A stretch of 64,000 nt of DNA, taken from Fructilactobacillus fructivorans. GTDB taxonomy: Bacteria > Bacillota > Bacilli > Lactobacillales > Lactobacillaceae. The translations under genes were made by a program, and so were the position numbers. Where the stretch lies: the NCBI RefSeq assembly GCF_001434095.1, contig NZ_AZDS01000002.1:124001-188000 (forward strand). Direction: 5' to 3'. Each line of letters starts with the position of its first letter. The stretch's first letter is position 1. Below the pieces are notes generated by a model, which did not search any database, was not told the DNA's origin, and saw only the letters and a program-made list of their open reading frames with translations. Below, in pieces: positions 17,751-27,181 of this stretch.

Positions 17751-17796
17751 AGTACCATGAAAGTATTGTAAAGTTACCATAAAAAAGGGAAAAGAT

Positions 17797-18774
17797 ATGA
17801 AAACTACCATTTGGAATAAATTTCCAGACCTTGAAAAAGAACTGGAACAGGTTCAATCGATCATAACTGATGAAATTCAGGTTCCCGAAGCTAATTTTGA
17901 ACAGGGAATCGAACAATTAGTGACCGGAAACGGCAAGATGTTGCGGGCGGCACTCGTTTTGATTTCAGGTCACTTTGGGAAAGTGACCGTTGATCGCCAG
18001 AAATTATTGAAAGCTGCCGCCTCCATTGAGGTCATTCATTTGGCCTCTCTGGTCCACGATGATGTGATCGATCAATCGGACCTAAGACGGGGAGAAAGCA
18101 CGTTAAACTCCCAATTTGGGCAGCGAGAAGCCATTTACCTGGGTGATTACCTGTTTACCAAGTACTTTGAGATGCTCTTGGACTACGCACCTAGTTTTGA
18201 TAATTTACGCTATAACGTTGAGAGTATGAAGGACGTTCTGTTTGGCGAACTCGCTCAGGATGTCAGTAAATTTGATCTGGATCGTAGTGAGCAGGACTAC
18301 TTTGATTCCATTCAGGGTAAGACTGCAGAACTCTTCAAGGTAGCCATGGGTGAAGGTGCCATTCTCTCTCAAGCGGATCAATCGACCATTCAAGTGGCCG
18401 AAAAGATTGGCTTAAACTTTGGGATGGCGTTTCAGATTAGAGACGATCTCCTAGACTTTGAGCCTGTCATTGAGACCGAGAAGCCCACTCTTCACGATGC
18501 AAGTGAGGGTGTCTACACTTTACCAGTAATTGAGGCTTTAAAGACCGCAGATGCGCCCCAACTAAAAAAGATCCTAAAAAAAGACCAGCTTGATAAAGCT
18601 GATCTTAAACAAATTGTTGAAATTGTAAGTGACAGTGGCGGAATGAAAGCGGCTCGTCAGATTTACGACCAGTATCTTGATGATGCTTTTCATCTCATTG
18701 CGAAGCTGCCGCAGTCCGAAAGTACTGTCATTCTTAAAACTATCATTTCTGAATTGTTTCAGTCATCCAAATAA
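17797..18774 (+). CDS. Long-chain polyprenyl diphosphate synthase
   Basis: Builds the isoprenoid side chain for (demethyl)menaquinone by adding isopentenyl units to an allylic primer. Product of 325 residues. The first Asp-rich motif DDVID is at 88-92 and the second DDLLD at 216-220; KMLRAALV (about 47-54) and the LVHDDVIDQSDLRRG block are typical of HepT/IspB-type trans-prenyl synthases. Chain length is not readable with certainty. Divergent from menA copy 2, and it ends 8 bases before cydC on the opposite strand. Fits a quinone module supplying the adjacent NDH-2 and cytochrome bd. Confidence 0.92.
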   Translation: MKTTIWNKFPDLEKELEQVQSIITDEIQVPEANFEQGIEQLVTGNGKMLRAALVLISGHFGKVTVDRQKLLKAAASIEVIHLASLVHDDVIDQSDLRRGESTLNSQFGQREAIYLGDYLFTKYFEMLLDYAPSFDNLRYNVESMKDVLFGELAQDVSKFDLDRSEQDYFDSIQGKTAELFKVAMGEGAILSQADQSTIQVAEKIGLNFGMAFQIRDDLLDFEPVIETEKPTLHDASEGVYTLPVIEALKTADAPQLKKILKKDQLDKADLKQIVEIVSDSGGMKAARQIYDQYLDDAFHLIAKLPQSESTVILKTIISELFQSSK

Positions 18775-18781
18775 TCGAATT

Positions 18782-20521
18782 TTACTCTCCAACGTCCATT
18801 GCGTATAACCTACGGTAACGGGCGTTATTTTTATACAATTCTTTGGGATTTCCTTCCATTTTGATCACGCCATTTTCCAGGAAGATGACCTCGTTCATTT
18901 CGTCCAATCCCTGAAGATGATGGGTAACCCAGATGACGGTCTTGTCCCTTAGAACGCGACTAATTGTCTTAATCAGGTTGTTCTCAGTGATGGGATCCAG
19001 TCCCACGGTTGGTTCGTCTAACAAAACAATTGGATTATTCTGCAGCAAGATGCGGGCTAACGCAATTCGTTGCCTTTGACCACCTGAGAATCGGATTCCA
19101 TTTTCTTTCACGTTGGTGTCGTATCCTTTCGGCAGTGATTCAATGTAGTCTGAGAGTCCCACGGCCTTAATGGCTTTTTTGACGTCTTCATCCGTCGCGG
19201 TTTCGTTTCCAATCCGGACGTTGTTTAGGACGCTGGTATCGAACAGAAACGGACTCTGATCCAGGACACTGAACCACTTGTAACTGTCAGAGCCCAACTT
19301 GTAGGCATCGACGTTGTTGATGAGCACGTGCCCACTGGTTGGAACAAGCGCACCGGTCAGTAGTTGTAGTAGGGTGGTTTTACCAACTCCACTGGGTCCG
19401 ATGATCGCCAGTTTATGGTGTTTATCGATTTTAAAGGAGACGTCCTTGATGATGTCATTCTTATCGTCCTGATAATGAAAAGTTACGTGATCGAGCTTGA
19501 TGGACTGAAATTCAGCCGGTGTTGGCAACTTTTCGTCAGTAACGTACGGATGTTTTTCTTCATCAGAGAGTTGATTTAAATGAACGACTGAGTCACTGTA
19601 CATGGGCCATTCTTCGAGGGCCTGTGAGACGGGCACGAAGGCGTCCATTAAGGGAAAGATTCCCATAACGAAGGCAGCCGCGTAGTTGACGAGTTCCTGA
19701 GAACCCTTGAAGTACAGGTTCGACCACAAGAGGGTCCCAATAATGATGATCGCAAAGACAACTTTAATTAAGAATTCACGGTTCCACTCAAAGAGGTGAG
19801 TTTTGTCGTTTGATTTAGCGATTTTGGGATCGTTTTTGCGGACGTGGCTGATAAAGCCCTTTTCTCTTCCAGAAATCATCCAGTCGGCAATTCCTAGGGT
19901 AGAATCGGTCAAGTTCTCGTAAGACTGATGCAAAAGGGACTTTTGGTACTCCTTGGAAGCACCCCGCATTGCGACCGAAGCGAGGGGAACGAAGAACAAG
20001 ACAATGGCGAACGCTACGAACATAAAGATGGCGTATGGCCAACTGATGATTCCGAGGGCCACAATGATCACGATTCCAGTGATGTAGGCCACGATGGTGG
20101 GGAAAATAGTCCGAAGATACAGGTTTTCTAGATGATCAATGTCGTCAGCCAGGACACCTAACAGGTCACCGGTTTGAAACTTTTCACTTAAAAAGAGGGC
20201 CGATGATTCAAGAGTAGTATAGAGGCGTTTTCTTAAAGCTGACGTTACCTTTAGCACCCAGTTATGACTGTTGATTCGTTCGAGATACTTGAAGACTGGT
20301 CGTCCAATTCCAAAGGCTCGCGTCAAGATGACTGGCACGTAGACGATCAGGATGTTGTACGGATGGGTTGCCGAACGGCTAATTAGATAGCCAGCAACGA
20401 ACATTAGTCCGATTCCACATCCAAACGTGAGAACACCTAGAAAGAAGACCCAGAACAACAAGACCTTGTACTTAGTTAGATACGGTTTAATCCACGTATC
20501 GTGTTTAAGAAGTTTACGCAT
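18782..20521 (-). CDS. cydC: ABC transporter CydC, cytochrome bd assembly
   Basis: Half of the heterodimeric CydDC exporter of glutathione/cysteine-type thiols (more recently linked to haem) needed for cytochrome bd assembly. Product of 579 residues: six TM helices in the first 310 residues, then a nucleotide-binding domain with Walker A GPSGVGKTT, signature FSGGQRQRIALAR and Walker B IVLLDEPT. ATG 20521 is 6 bases after GAGGTG and overlaps the cydD stop by 8 bases (ATGCGTAA), so the two halves are translationally coupled. Last gene of the ndh-cydABDC operon. Confidence 0.93.
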   Translation of the reverse strand: MRKLLKHDTWIKPYLTKYKVLLFWVFFLGVLTFGCGIGLMFVAGYLISRSATHPYNILIVYVPVILTRAFGIGRPVFKYLERINSHNWVLKVTSALRKRLYTTLESSALFLSEKFQTGDLLGVLADDIDHLENLYLRTIFPTIVAYITGIVIIVALGIISWPYAIFMFVAFAIVLFFVPLASVAMRGASKEYQKSLLHQSYENLTDSTLGIADWMISGREKGFISHVRKNDPKIAKSNDKTHLFEWNREFLIKVVFAIIIIGTLLWSNLYFKGSQELVNYAAAFVMGIFPLMDAFVPVSQALEEWPMYSDSVVHLNQLSDEEKHPYVTDEKLPTPAEFQSIKLDHVTFHYQDDKNDIIKDVSFKIDKHHKLAIIGPSGVGKTTLLQLLTGALVPTSGHVLINNVDAYKLGSDSYKWFSVLDQSPFLFDTSVLNNVRIGNETATDEDVKKAIKAVGLSDYIESLPKGYDTNVKENGIRFSGGQRQRIALARILLQNNPIVLLDEPTVGLDPITENNLIKTISRVLRDKTVIWVTHHLQGLDEMNEVIFLENGVIKMEGNPKELYKNNARYRRLYAMDVGE

Positions 20522-22256
20522 TGTCATCACCTCGAATCTCACTAATTAATCGTTTATAGGCCCCGTTTTGCTTGGTCAGTTCGGACTGAGTTCCTTGTTC
20601 AACGATTTTTCCGTCCTCCATGACCAAGATGTAGTCCATTTCGTTCATCCAGTGCAATCGATGAGTGGCAAAGATAACGAGATGGTCCTTAAAAATGGGA
20701 ACCATGGTTTGTTTCAATTGATACTCGGTTTCAATGTCCAAATGTGCGGTCGGTTCATCAAGTAGGAGAATCGTTCGTTGGGTATCAAGTAGTGTGCGGG
20801 CCAGGGCAATCCGTTGGGCCTGACCACCACTGATACCACGACCACCTTCCCCGATCTTGGTGGCAGCTTTGTCGGGAAGACTATTTACAAAGCGCTCTAG
20901 GCCGGCTTTTTCAATGGCAGCGTTAATGGCATCCATATCAGCGTCGGGCTTGTAGAAAGCAATGTTTTGGGCAATTGTTCCGGCAAAGATGTAGGGATCC
21001 TGGGGAATGTAACTAATGTGTTTTTGCCACTCGGGTTGGGCCAAACTGTCAATTTTTTGACCGTTAACTTCAAATGGGAGATGGCCGTTCTCGTTGGTCG
21101 GTGAGAGCCAACCGCCAAGTAAGTTAAGCAAGGTCGACTTTCCTGATCCTGAGCGACCGACAATTCCAACGTTGACGAAGCCCTTTAAATTAAAGTTGGC
21201 GTCGGAGATGTTGTCCTCTTTTTGGTCATAACTAAAGTTTAAGTCACTGACCTTAAGGGTACTGTCAGCGGTCCAGTTCTGAAAGCCGTGAAGCTTGATT
21301 TGACTAGTCGGACTGGGCAAATCAAGAATGTGGTGAATGTCGATCATGGCATTTTTACCGTCTAGGGTTGCGTGATAGTCATTTCCGTAGTCCCGAACGG
21401 GCAAGAAGTAGTCCGGACATAGGATCAAGATGATCAGAGCGGGCAACAAGGTCACCGTTCCGTTAATCAATTTAACTCCTAGTAGGACGGCGACAATGGC
21501 AATTGACATCGTCGTGAAGAAATCGAGGGCAAACGTAGACAATAACGCCACTTTCAGCACACTCATCGTGCTTTTACGGTAGTTTTCACTGACCCGGTAA
21601 ATGTTATCACCGTACCTCTTACTGAGTCCAAAGAGTTTCAGTGTCTTTAATCCCCGCATGCTGTCGATGAAGTTATTCGACATTTCTTTAAAGCCGGAGT
21701 ATTGGCGGTCTGATTTGGCTTGAGCTGCGAGGCCCAAGATGACCATGAACAGGATGATAACTGGGAAGACCAGTAGCATGACGACCGCAGATAACCAGTT
21801 TACGAAGAAACTGTAAAGCAGGATAGTCCACGGAATAATGGCCAGGTTGATGGTTTTTTGCAAGATTAAATTAAGGTAGTTTTCTACCTTGTCAATGCCT
21901 TCAAGGGCAAGCGTGACCATGTGACCAGAACCGATGTTGGAGACCATGGCTGGTCCCAGTTCGAACTCTTTTTGCAGGAGCTGTTCCTTTAGCTGACTGC
22001 TTGCCTGACTAGCAAATTTATCAGTAATTTGATTTTCAATTCTTGTGATCAGATATCTTAATGCGAAAGCAACAAAAAAAGATAGCACGGGTATGGTTAA
22101 CGCTGCTATCTTTTTTTGTTCCCAAGTAAGTACCATCGCCTGTGAAAGAAACACAGCTTCAAGAATGATAGCGATTGATTGAACGATCGCTAGAACACTT
22201 AGCTTGGCAATTAATTTTTTGACCCCAGGAATTGATAGAAGTTGTTTATCAAACAT
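20514..22256 (-). CDS. cydD: ABC transporter CydD, cytochrome bd assembly
   Basis: Partner of CydC. Product of 580 residues with an N-terminal six-helix membrane domain and a C-terminal ATPase: Walker A GRSGSGKSTLLN, signature ISGGQAQRIALAR, Walker B TILLLDEPTAHLD, and the switch His in FATHRLHWM. Lies 21 bases downstream of cydB and overlaps cydC by 8 bases. The order cydA-cydB-cydD-cydC fits the classical four-gene cyd operon of Gram-positives, so the assignment of D versus C rests on position as well as sequence. Confidence 0.93.
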   Translation of the reverse strand: MFDKQLLSIPGVKKLIAKLSVLAIVQSIAIILEAVFLSQAMVLTWEQKKIAALTIPVLSFFVAFALRYLITRIENQITDKFASQASSQLKEQLLQKEFELGPAMVSNIGSGHMVTLALEGIDKVENYLNLILQKTINLAIIPWTILLYSFFVNWLSAVVMLLVFPVIILFMVILGLAAQAKSDRQYSGFKEMSNNFIDSMRGLKTLKLFGLSKRYGDNIYRVSENYRKSTMSVLKVALLSTFALDFFTTMSIAIVAVLLGVKLINGTVTLLPALIILILCPDYFLPVRDYGNDYHATLDGKNAMIDIHHILDLPSPTSQIKLHGFQNWTADSTLKVSDLNFSYDQKEDNISDANFNLKGFVNVGIVGRSGSGKSTLLNLLGGWLSPTNENGHLPFEVNGQKIDSLAQPEWQKHISYIPQDPYIFAGTIAQNIAFYKPDADMDAINAAIEKAGLERFVNSLPDKAATKIGEGGRGISGGQAQRIALARTLLDTQRTILLLDEPTAHLDIETEYQLKQTMVPIFKDHLVIFATHRLHWMNEMDYILVMEDGKIVEQGTQSELTKQNGAYKRLISEIRGDDNA

Positions 22257-22277
22257 GTTTTATCAATCCTTATTTTT

Positions 22278-23303
22278 TTAGTATCCAGAATTAGTGTCTT
22301 CCATATCCTTAAGTGAGATACGGTGAAATTGTGAAATGTAACTCCAGGTGAAGTAAATCGCAATGATTGGTAGGAGGATACATGCCACAATTGTCATAAC
22401 GACCAAAGTATATGGTGACGAAGAAGCATTCACGATGGAAATCGTGTGAGCTGGATTTTCTGCATTTAGTAGATTAGGGAATAAACCAACGAAGATCAGG
22501 ATTACTAGCAGGGCAATGGTACTGGTACTAGCAAGGTATGCCTGTACTTCGTGACCAGTTGCACTGGTAATCTGACCCCAAATTGTTGTAGCAACGATTA
22601 ATGCTAATACTACTACAGTTGAGATCAAATGTGTCTCAAAGAAGTTGGTTTGGAAATATAATGCAATCACAACTAGGATTTCCACTGGATATGCCAACCA
22701 GTACAGGTTGGAAGCCATTGCTGAGGCGTGATATCTGATCAAACCAGCCGTATGCAAGGCAATGTAGTGAAGACCCTGGTATAGACACAGAGCGGTTAAC
22801 GTGATTCCACCGAGAACTGATAGTGGATTAATCACGTTTAGGAGGGAAACGTAAATGTTACCCTGACCGTCCATTGGTAACCGTTGAATCATGTCGGTGA
22901 ACAGCATTCCGAACAAGAAGGGAATGAACACACTTCCGAAGAAGTTCGCCCACATCCAACGGTTTCGTCCTTTTCTGGTCTCTGCGTTTTCGGAGAATTC
23001 AAATGAAACTCCACGAAAAATCAGAGCGACCAAGATGAAGAACAATAGGAGATAAAATCCTGAGAACAATGAGGCATACCACATTGGCATGGCAGCGAAC
23101 ATTGAACCACCAGCGGCAACCAAGAAGACTTCGTTTCCACTCCAGTGCGGACCGATCGTTCGAAGGACAAGTGCTGCTTCGTCGTAGTTAGTAGCTAGAA
23201 AACGAGTTGACATCCCGGCCCCAAAGTCGGCTCCATCAAGAATTAGGAACAGTGCGAACAATAATCCAATCAAGAAATACCATAAAAGTTGTAATAAACT
23301 CAT
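22278..23303 (-). CDS. cydB: Cytochrome bd ubiquinol/menaquinol oxidase subunit II
   Basis: Integral membrane subunit of the haem b/d terminal oxidase. Product of 341 residues, about eight or nine TM helices. The N-terminal block LFLILDGADFGAG (about residues 18-30) and the GPHWSGNEVFLVAAGG stretch (about 50-65) are characteristic of CydB. The ATG overlaps the cydA stop by 4 bases (ATGA), so the subunits are made in equal amounts. Haem must be taken up, as lactobacilli generally do not make it (general knowledge). Confidence 0.95.
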   Translation of the reverse strand: MSLLQLLWYFLIGLLFALFLILDGADFGAGMSTRFLATNYDEAALVLRTIGPHWSGNEVFLVAAGGSMFAAMPMWYASLFSGFYLLLFFILVALIFRGVSFEFSENAETRKGRNRWMWANFFGSVFIPFLFGMLFTDMIQRLPMDGQGNIYVSLLNVINPLSVLGGITLTALCLYQGLHYIALHTAGLIRYHASAMASNLYWLAYPVEILVVIALYFQTNFFETHLISTVVVLALIVATTIWGQITSATGHEVQAYLASTSTIALLVILIFVGLFPNLLNAENPAHTISIVNASSSPYTLVVMTIVACILLPIIAIYFTWSYISQFHRISLKDMEDTNSGY

Positions 23304-24739
23304 TTCTCAAAGGCCTCCTTTGAAAATGGATCTTCAGTGTCGTAACTCTCGTGGTCACCGACACCTTCAGGACCCTTGTAAAGTGCTTTTCGTGCGTACA
23401 TAAACATGAAGACACCCAAGGTGGCAAATAAGAAGAAGTAAATAATAATGGTAAAGAGGACGGAACCTGCCGTCGTACTTGGTGAGACCGCCTTGGCAAT
23501 TGGAAGTAATCCGTAGACAACCCATGGATCACGACCTCTTTCAGTAACTAACCAACCACAGGTGTTGATGATGAACGGCCCAAATGTCGCTACCGTCAGT
23601 AGTAGTGTTAGCCACCACTGTTTGCCAATCGTGTTCTTCTTTTTTCTTGAGAACCAAAGACCACAGATGGCAAGGAAAGCTAAGACAACGGCACCAAATG
23701 CCATGATTCTAAATGAATAGAACAGGGTATTTACTGGTGGATAGTAGTTCATGTTTTTCCCGAATTGCTTATTCCACTTCTTGTGGAGCTTAGCGTTGGT
23801 TTCGTTCATTCCAGTTACTGATCCACTTAGCTTATGATAAGTTAAGATGTCCATTAAGTATGGAATCTCAATCTTGAAGTCAGCCTTGTGTTCATTGGTA
23901 TGAGCAATTTCAACGGCTGTCCATGAAGCAGGACTTTTGACGTTTTGGAATTCACCTTCAGCTGCGGCAAACTTCATTGGTTGTTGATGGCTTAAGTAAA
24001 GCATCTGTTGGTCTCCAGTTAGGAAACTACCGCAGACTGCAATTAATCCAACGGTCAAACCAATTCGCATTGATTTTCTGAAGAATTCTGGCCATTTCTT
24101 TCTGAAGATCATCCAAGCAGAAGCACCAGCAACGATAAATCCACCGGTAACTAAGGCTCCAAAAATAACATGGGGAAATTCGTACCAGAGCTGTTTATTT
24201 GTGAGAATGGCTGCAAAGCTAGTCATTAAAGCGTGACCAGTCTTAGGGTCAATTCGGTAACCAACTGGGTGCTGCATGAAACTGTTGGCAGCTAAAATCC
24301 AGAGGGCTGAAATGGCAGATCCGAAGAAGACCAACCAGATCATCAGAGCGTGCCAACCGGGCTTTAATTTGTCCCAAGTAAACATCCAAACTCCGATAAA
24401 CGTTGATTCCAAGAAGAAGGCTAACAAAGCTTCGATGGCCAGTGGCGCACCGAAAATGTCACCCATGAATCTTGAATAATCAGACCAGTTCATCCCGAAC
24501 TGGAATTCTTGAATTAAACCAGTTACAACACCAACTGCGAAACTGAGTAAGAAAATCTTACTCCAAAATCTAGTCATGGTTTTGTAGATTGGCTTTTTGG
24601 TAACCGCGTAGAAGGTTTCCATAATTGCTACAATCAGTGCCAGTCCAATTGACATGGGCACGAAGAAGAAATGGAAAATCGTGGTTTCAGCGAACTGAAT
24701 CCGCGCTAGCGGCAAAACACTTAAACCTAAATTAAGCAT
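23300..24739 (-). CDS. cydA: Cytochrome bd ubiquinol/menaquinol oxidase subunit I
   Basis: Catalytic subunit, oxidising quinol and reducing oxygen to water. Product of 479 residues with about nine TM helices. His23 (IFHFFFVPM) corresponds to the haem d/b595 axial ligand region, and His190 (WYEFPHVIFG) to the haem b558 ligand of E. coli His186. Glu103 and Glu111 (EALLAFFLES) lie at the expected proton-channel helix. The Q-loop (about 240-300) is short, as in Firmicutes. Preceded by ndh and followed by cydB with overlapping codons. Confidence 0.95.
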   Translation of the reverse strand: MLNLGLSVLPLARIQFAETTIFHFFFVPMSIGLALIVAIMETFYAVTKKPIYKTMTRFWSKIFLLSFAVGVVTGLIQEFQFGMNWSDYSRFMGDIFGAPLAIEALLAFFLESTFIGVWMFTWDKLKPGWHALMIWLVFFGSAISALWILAANSFMQHPVGYRIDPKTGHALMTSFAAILTNKQLWYEFPHVIFGALVTGGFIVAGASAWMIFRKKWPEFFRKSMRIGLTVGLIAVCGSFLTGDQQMLYLSHQQPMKFAAAEGEFQNVKSPASWTAVEIAHTNEHKADFKIEIPYLMDILTYHKLSGSVTGMNETNAKLHKKWNKQFGKNMNYYPPVNTLFYSFRIMAFGAVVLAFLAICGLWFSRKKKNTIGKQWWLTLLLTVATFGPFIINTCGWLVTERGRDPWVVYGLLPIAKAVSPSTTAGSVLFTIIIYFFLFATLGVFMFMYARKALYKGPEGVGDHESYDTEDPFSKEAFEK

Positions 24740-24765
24740 CGTGATTAATTCCTCCTTAAATCAGT

Positions 24766-25944
24766 TTAGCTTTCTAACATGGTCCGGATGTTTCCAAGTT
24801 CCAATCCGTTCTTCTTGAAGATCATGTTTTTAAAGATTGGAACGATGCATCCCTTTAATTTAAATGTCATACCGAACATGTAGATTTCGGCAATTCCACT
24901 ATAAGGTCCAAGGGAACAAACCGTTCCCATTGACTTGTAGTCGAATTTAACGGCAGACTTGCCGTTTAATTTATTGAGAAAATCGTTAACTGCCACGTCA
25001 GCCTCGTAGATCGAGATCTGACCAGTAGTTGGGAACATTCGTCCCGTTTTGTCGTCCTTAACAGCTGAGACATCACCAATTAGGTATTGGTTAGGGAAGT
25101 CGTTAAGACTCATGTCGGTGTTAACGGCAACTCGGTTTCTGTGTTCGTCTGGATACTGTGAAGCAGGAATAACGTCGGATCCCTTGACCCCAGCGGTCCA
25201 AAAGACTAAGTGTGATGGAATGAATTTATCATCTTTGCCGTAGTAAGCACCATCGGCGGTGATCTTTGACACCGTGTCACCCATCACAAACTTAACACCC
25301 TTCTTTTCAAGGAAGTGTTGAGCATAGTCGCCTAACTTTTTGTTGAACATTGGTAGAAAACCAGGGGCGATACAGGTAATCTTGAAGTCTTCCTTCTTAA
25401 AACCGTATTTCTTCGCCCACTTGGGAACCATGTGAACCAGGTCACCCAAGAGTTCAATTCCGGTAAAACCACCACCAACAACGACGATGTTTAAGAGTTT
25501 TGGATCTTTAAATTCATCGTATTCGTCTAGAGTGGTTTGAATCTTTTGGTAATCGGCAGTTGAGTTGTCAATGTCACTGATTTGAAGACCAAACTCGTCA
25601 GCACCTGGCGTGCCAAACGTTTCTGGTTCAAAACCTAACGCATTGAACAAGTAGTCGTAACTTAAATCACCATTTTTTTTGGTTGAAACTGTGTTATCTT
25701 TACCATTAACTTTAACAACGTCGTCTTCTATGAAATGAACCTTAGGACTGATCATGTCTGTAATTCTAAACATAAGTCGTTCTGGTGCTTCATCTCCTGA
25801 TGCGACCTTATAAAGGCCGGTAGAGTCATAATGATAAGCATTTTTGTTAACTAAGGTAATGTCTAAATCAGCCTTACTCTTAGCCAAAAGCTTACAAGCC
25901 CTTAATCCAGCGAATCCACCGCCTAGTATTAAGACTTTTTTCAT
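24766..25944 (-). CDS. ndh: Type II NADH dehydrogenase (NDH-2)
   Basis: Non-proton-pumping flavoenzyme passing electrons from NADH to quinone at the inner face of the membrane. Product of 392 residues. The FAD-binding GGGFAGL is at residues 8-14, the NADH-binding GGGFTGIELLG at about 159-169, and LIGDVSAV at about 290. The C-terminal region is hydrophobic/basic, fitting a membrane-anchoring amphipathic helix. AGGAGAT lies 7 bases before ATG. First gene of the ndh-cydABDC operon (27 bases to cydA), giving a complete minimal respiratory chain with the quinone genes next door. Confidence 0.93.
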   Translation of the reverse strand: MKKVLILGGGFAGLRACKLLAKSKADLDITLVNKNAYHYDSTGLYKVASGDEAPERLMFRITDMISPKVHFIEDDVVKVNGKDNTVSTKKNGDLSYDYLFNALGFEPETFGTPGADEFGLQISDIDNSTADYQKIQTTLDEYDEFKDPKLLNIVVVGGGFTGIELLGDLVHMVPKWAKKYGFKKEDFKITCIAPGFLPMFNKKLGDYAQHFLEKKGVKFVMGDTVSKITADGAYYGKDDKFIPSHLVFWTAGVKGSDVIPASQYPDEHRNRVAVNTDMSLNDFPNQYLIGDVSAVKDDKTGRMFPTTGQISIYEADVAVNDFLNKLNGKSAVKFDYKSMGTVCSLGPYSGIAEIYMFGMTFKLKGCIVPIFKNMIFKKNGLELGNIRTMLES

Positions 25945-25973
25945 TATCAGGATCTCCTTTCATACACCTATTA

Positions 25974-25991
25974 TTGTGTAAATCTTAACAT
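25974..25991 (-). promoter_or_regulatory. Candidate Rex-like operator upstream of ndh-cyd
   Basis: TTGTGTAAATCTTAACAT matches the Rex consensus (TTGTGA, six W-rich bases, TCACAA) at 14 of 18 positions, 30 bases upstream of the ndh start. Rex is the known NADH/NAD-sensing repressor of cyd and ndh genes in Gram-positives. The imperfect right arm keeps confidence low. Confidence 0.3.
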
Positions 25992-26202
25992 TGTTTTAAC
26001 CCTAATGCTGACATTGTGTCACTCTTTTTATAAATAAATTTTAATAAAATATTTTATTAAAAATAAAAGAGGTGGTCAAAGCCTTTTCAGCACTGTCATT
26101 TGGGCCTCAATAGGTGTTGATGCTTGAAAGTGATTTTGAGTTAGGCGATTATGAATGTAGGTAATAAGCAACGTAATTTTTTCCAAATTTAGGGAGTAGA
26201 AT

Positions 26203-27138
26203 ATGGCTAAAATTGACAAAATTTTAAATCAAGAGGGAATTGATCGAATTGCGATTAATCCCTATCAAAAATATTCGCGAGGATACATGGAACCTGGCAA
26301 CCTTGGCGGTGGTTACGTCACAGGATTAAAGGTTGATGCTGGAACGCGTGAAAAAACGGACGATAGTATGTTGGATGGCATTGTCTCCTATGATCGAGCC
26401 GAATGTAAGAATGCCTACATCGGTCAAATCAACATGATGACGGCTTCTAGCTTTACCGGAGTCCAGGGGCACATCCTGGGATATGATCTACTGAGAAACC
26501 CCGCCGTTGATAAAGCGCAACCGCTCTTTTATGAAACCCAGTGGGATGGTTCCAAGCTTCCCATCTATGACGGGAAGCCGCTGCAAGATTCACTGGTGGA
26601 GTTTTTCGGGACGGCTGATAATCGGCGCCATTATCCCGCACCCGGTAGTTTCATTGTCTGTGCGAACAAGGGAGTCACGGCCGAACGACCACTTGATGAT
26701 CGTCCGTTAAATCCGGGTGAAGCCTATGGAGTTTGGTCGGCCATTGCGATCTCAATTGCGAAGGATCCCGTTCATAACTCTTCCATGTTTATCGAAGACG
26801 CGGGGACCTGGAATACCCCAAATGAGGACGACTTAAACGAGTTTCTTTATCATCGGCGGGAAGCCATCGCTCACTCCATTGCCCAGTGTGGACAGGACGC
26901 TAGCACTTCGTTTGCTAGTTCATGGATCGGTTTTGCTCACGTCATGATGAAGCCAGGTGAGATTGGGAATGCCATCACCGTTGGACCGTATTTTTCCATG
27001 CCAGTGGACGCGGTGCCAGGAGGATCCATTTTGACCCCAGATGTCGATATGAACATCATGGAGGACTTGAGTCTGCCAGAATGGTTAGAGAAAATGGGAT
27101 ATCAATCGATCGTGGAAAACCAAGATATTCAATATTAA
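26203..27138 (+). CDS. hdcA: Pyruvoyl-dependent histidine decarboxylase
   Basis: Decarboxylates histidine to histamine, consuming a cytosolic proton; with an antiporter it gives acid resistance and proton motive force. Product of 311 residues, strongly resembling the Lactobacillus 30a proenzyme: GYMEPGN, LDGIVSYDRAE, NAYIGQIN, the self-cleavage site TASSFTG (Ser82-Ser83 counting the initiator Met), RRHYPAPGSFIVCANKG and ECGQD-like AQCGQDAS. Cleavage yields beta and alpha chains with a pyruvoyl group from the second Ser. Usual partners hdcP, hdcB and hisS are not adjacent: the gene is monocistronic with its own terminator. Confidence 0.96.
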   Translation: MAKIDKILNQEGIDRIAINPYQKYSRGYMEPGNLGGGYVTGLKVDAGTREKTDDSMLDGIVSYDRAECKNAYIGQINMMTASSFTGVQGHILGYDLLRNPAVDKAQPLFYETQWDGSKLPIYDGKPLQDSLVEFFGTADNRRHYPAPGSFIVCANKGVTAERPLDDRPLNPGEAYGVWSAIAISIAKDPVHNSSMFIEDAGTWNTPNEDDLNEFLYHRREAIAHSIAQCGQDASTSFASSWIGFAHVMMKPGEIGNAITVGPYFSMPVDAVPGGSILTPDVDMNIMEDLSLPEWLEKMGYQSIVENQDIQY

Positions 27139-27147
27139 TTACAAATG

Positions 27148-27181
27148 AAAAAGCCAGTCAATTTTTATTGACTGGCTTTTA
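27148..27181. terminator. Bidirectional terminator after hdcA
   Basis: AAAAGCCAGTCAAT and ATTGACTGGCTTTT arms separated by TTTT, serving hdcA and the convergent gene at 27179. Confidence 0.9.
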
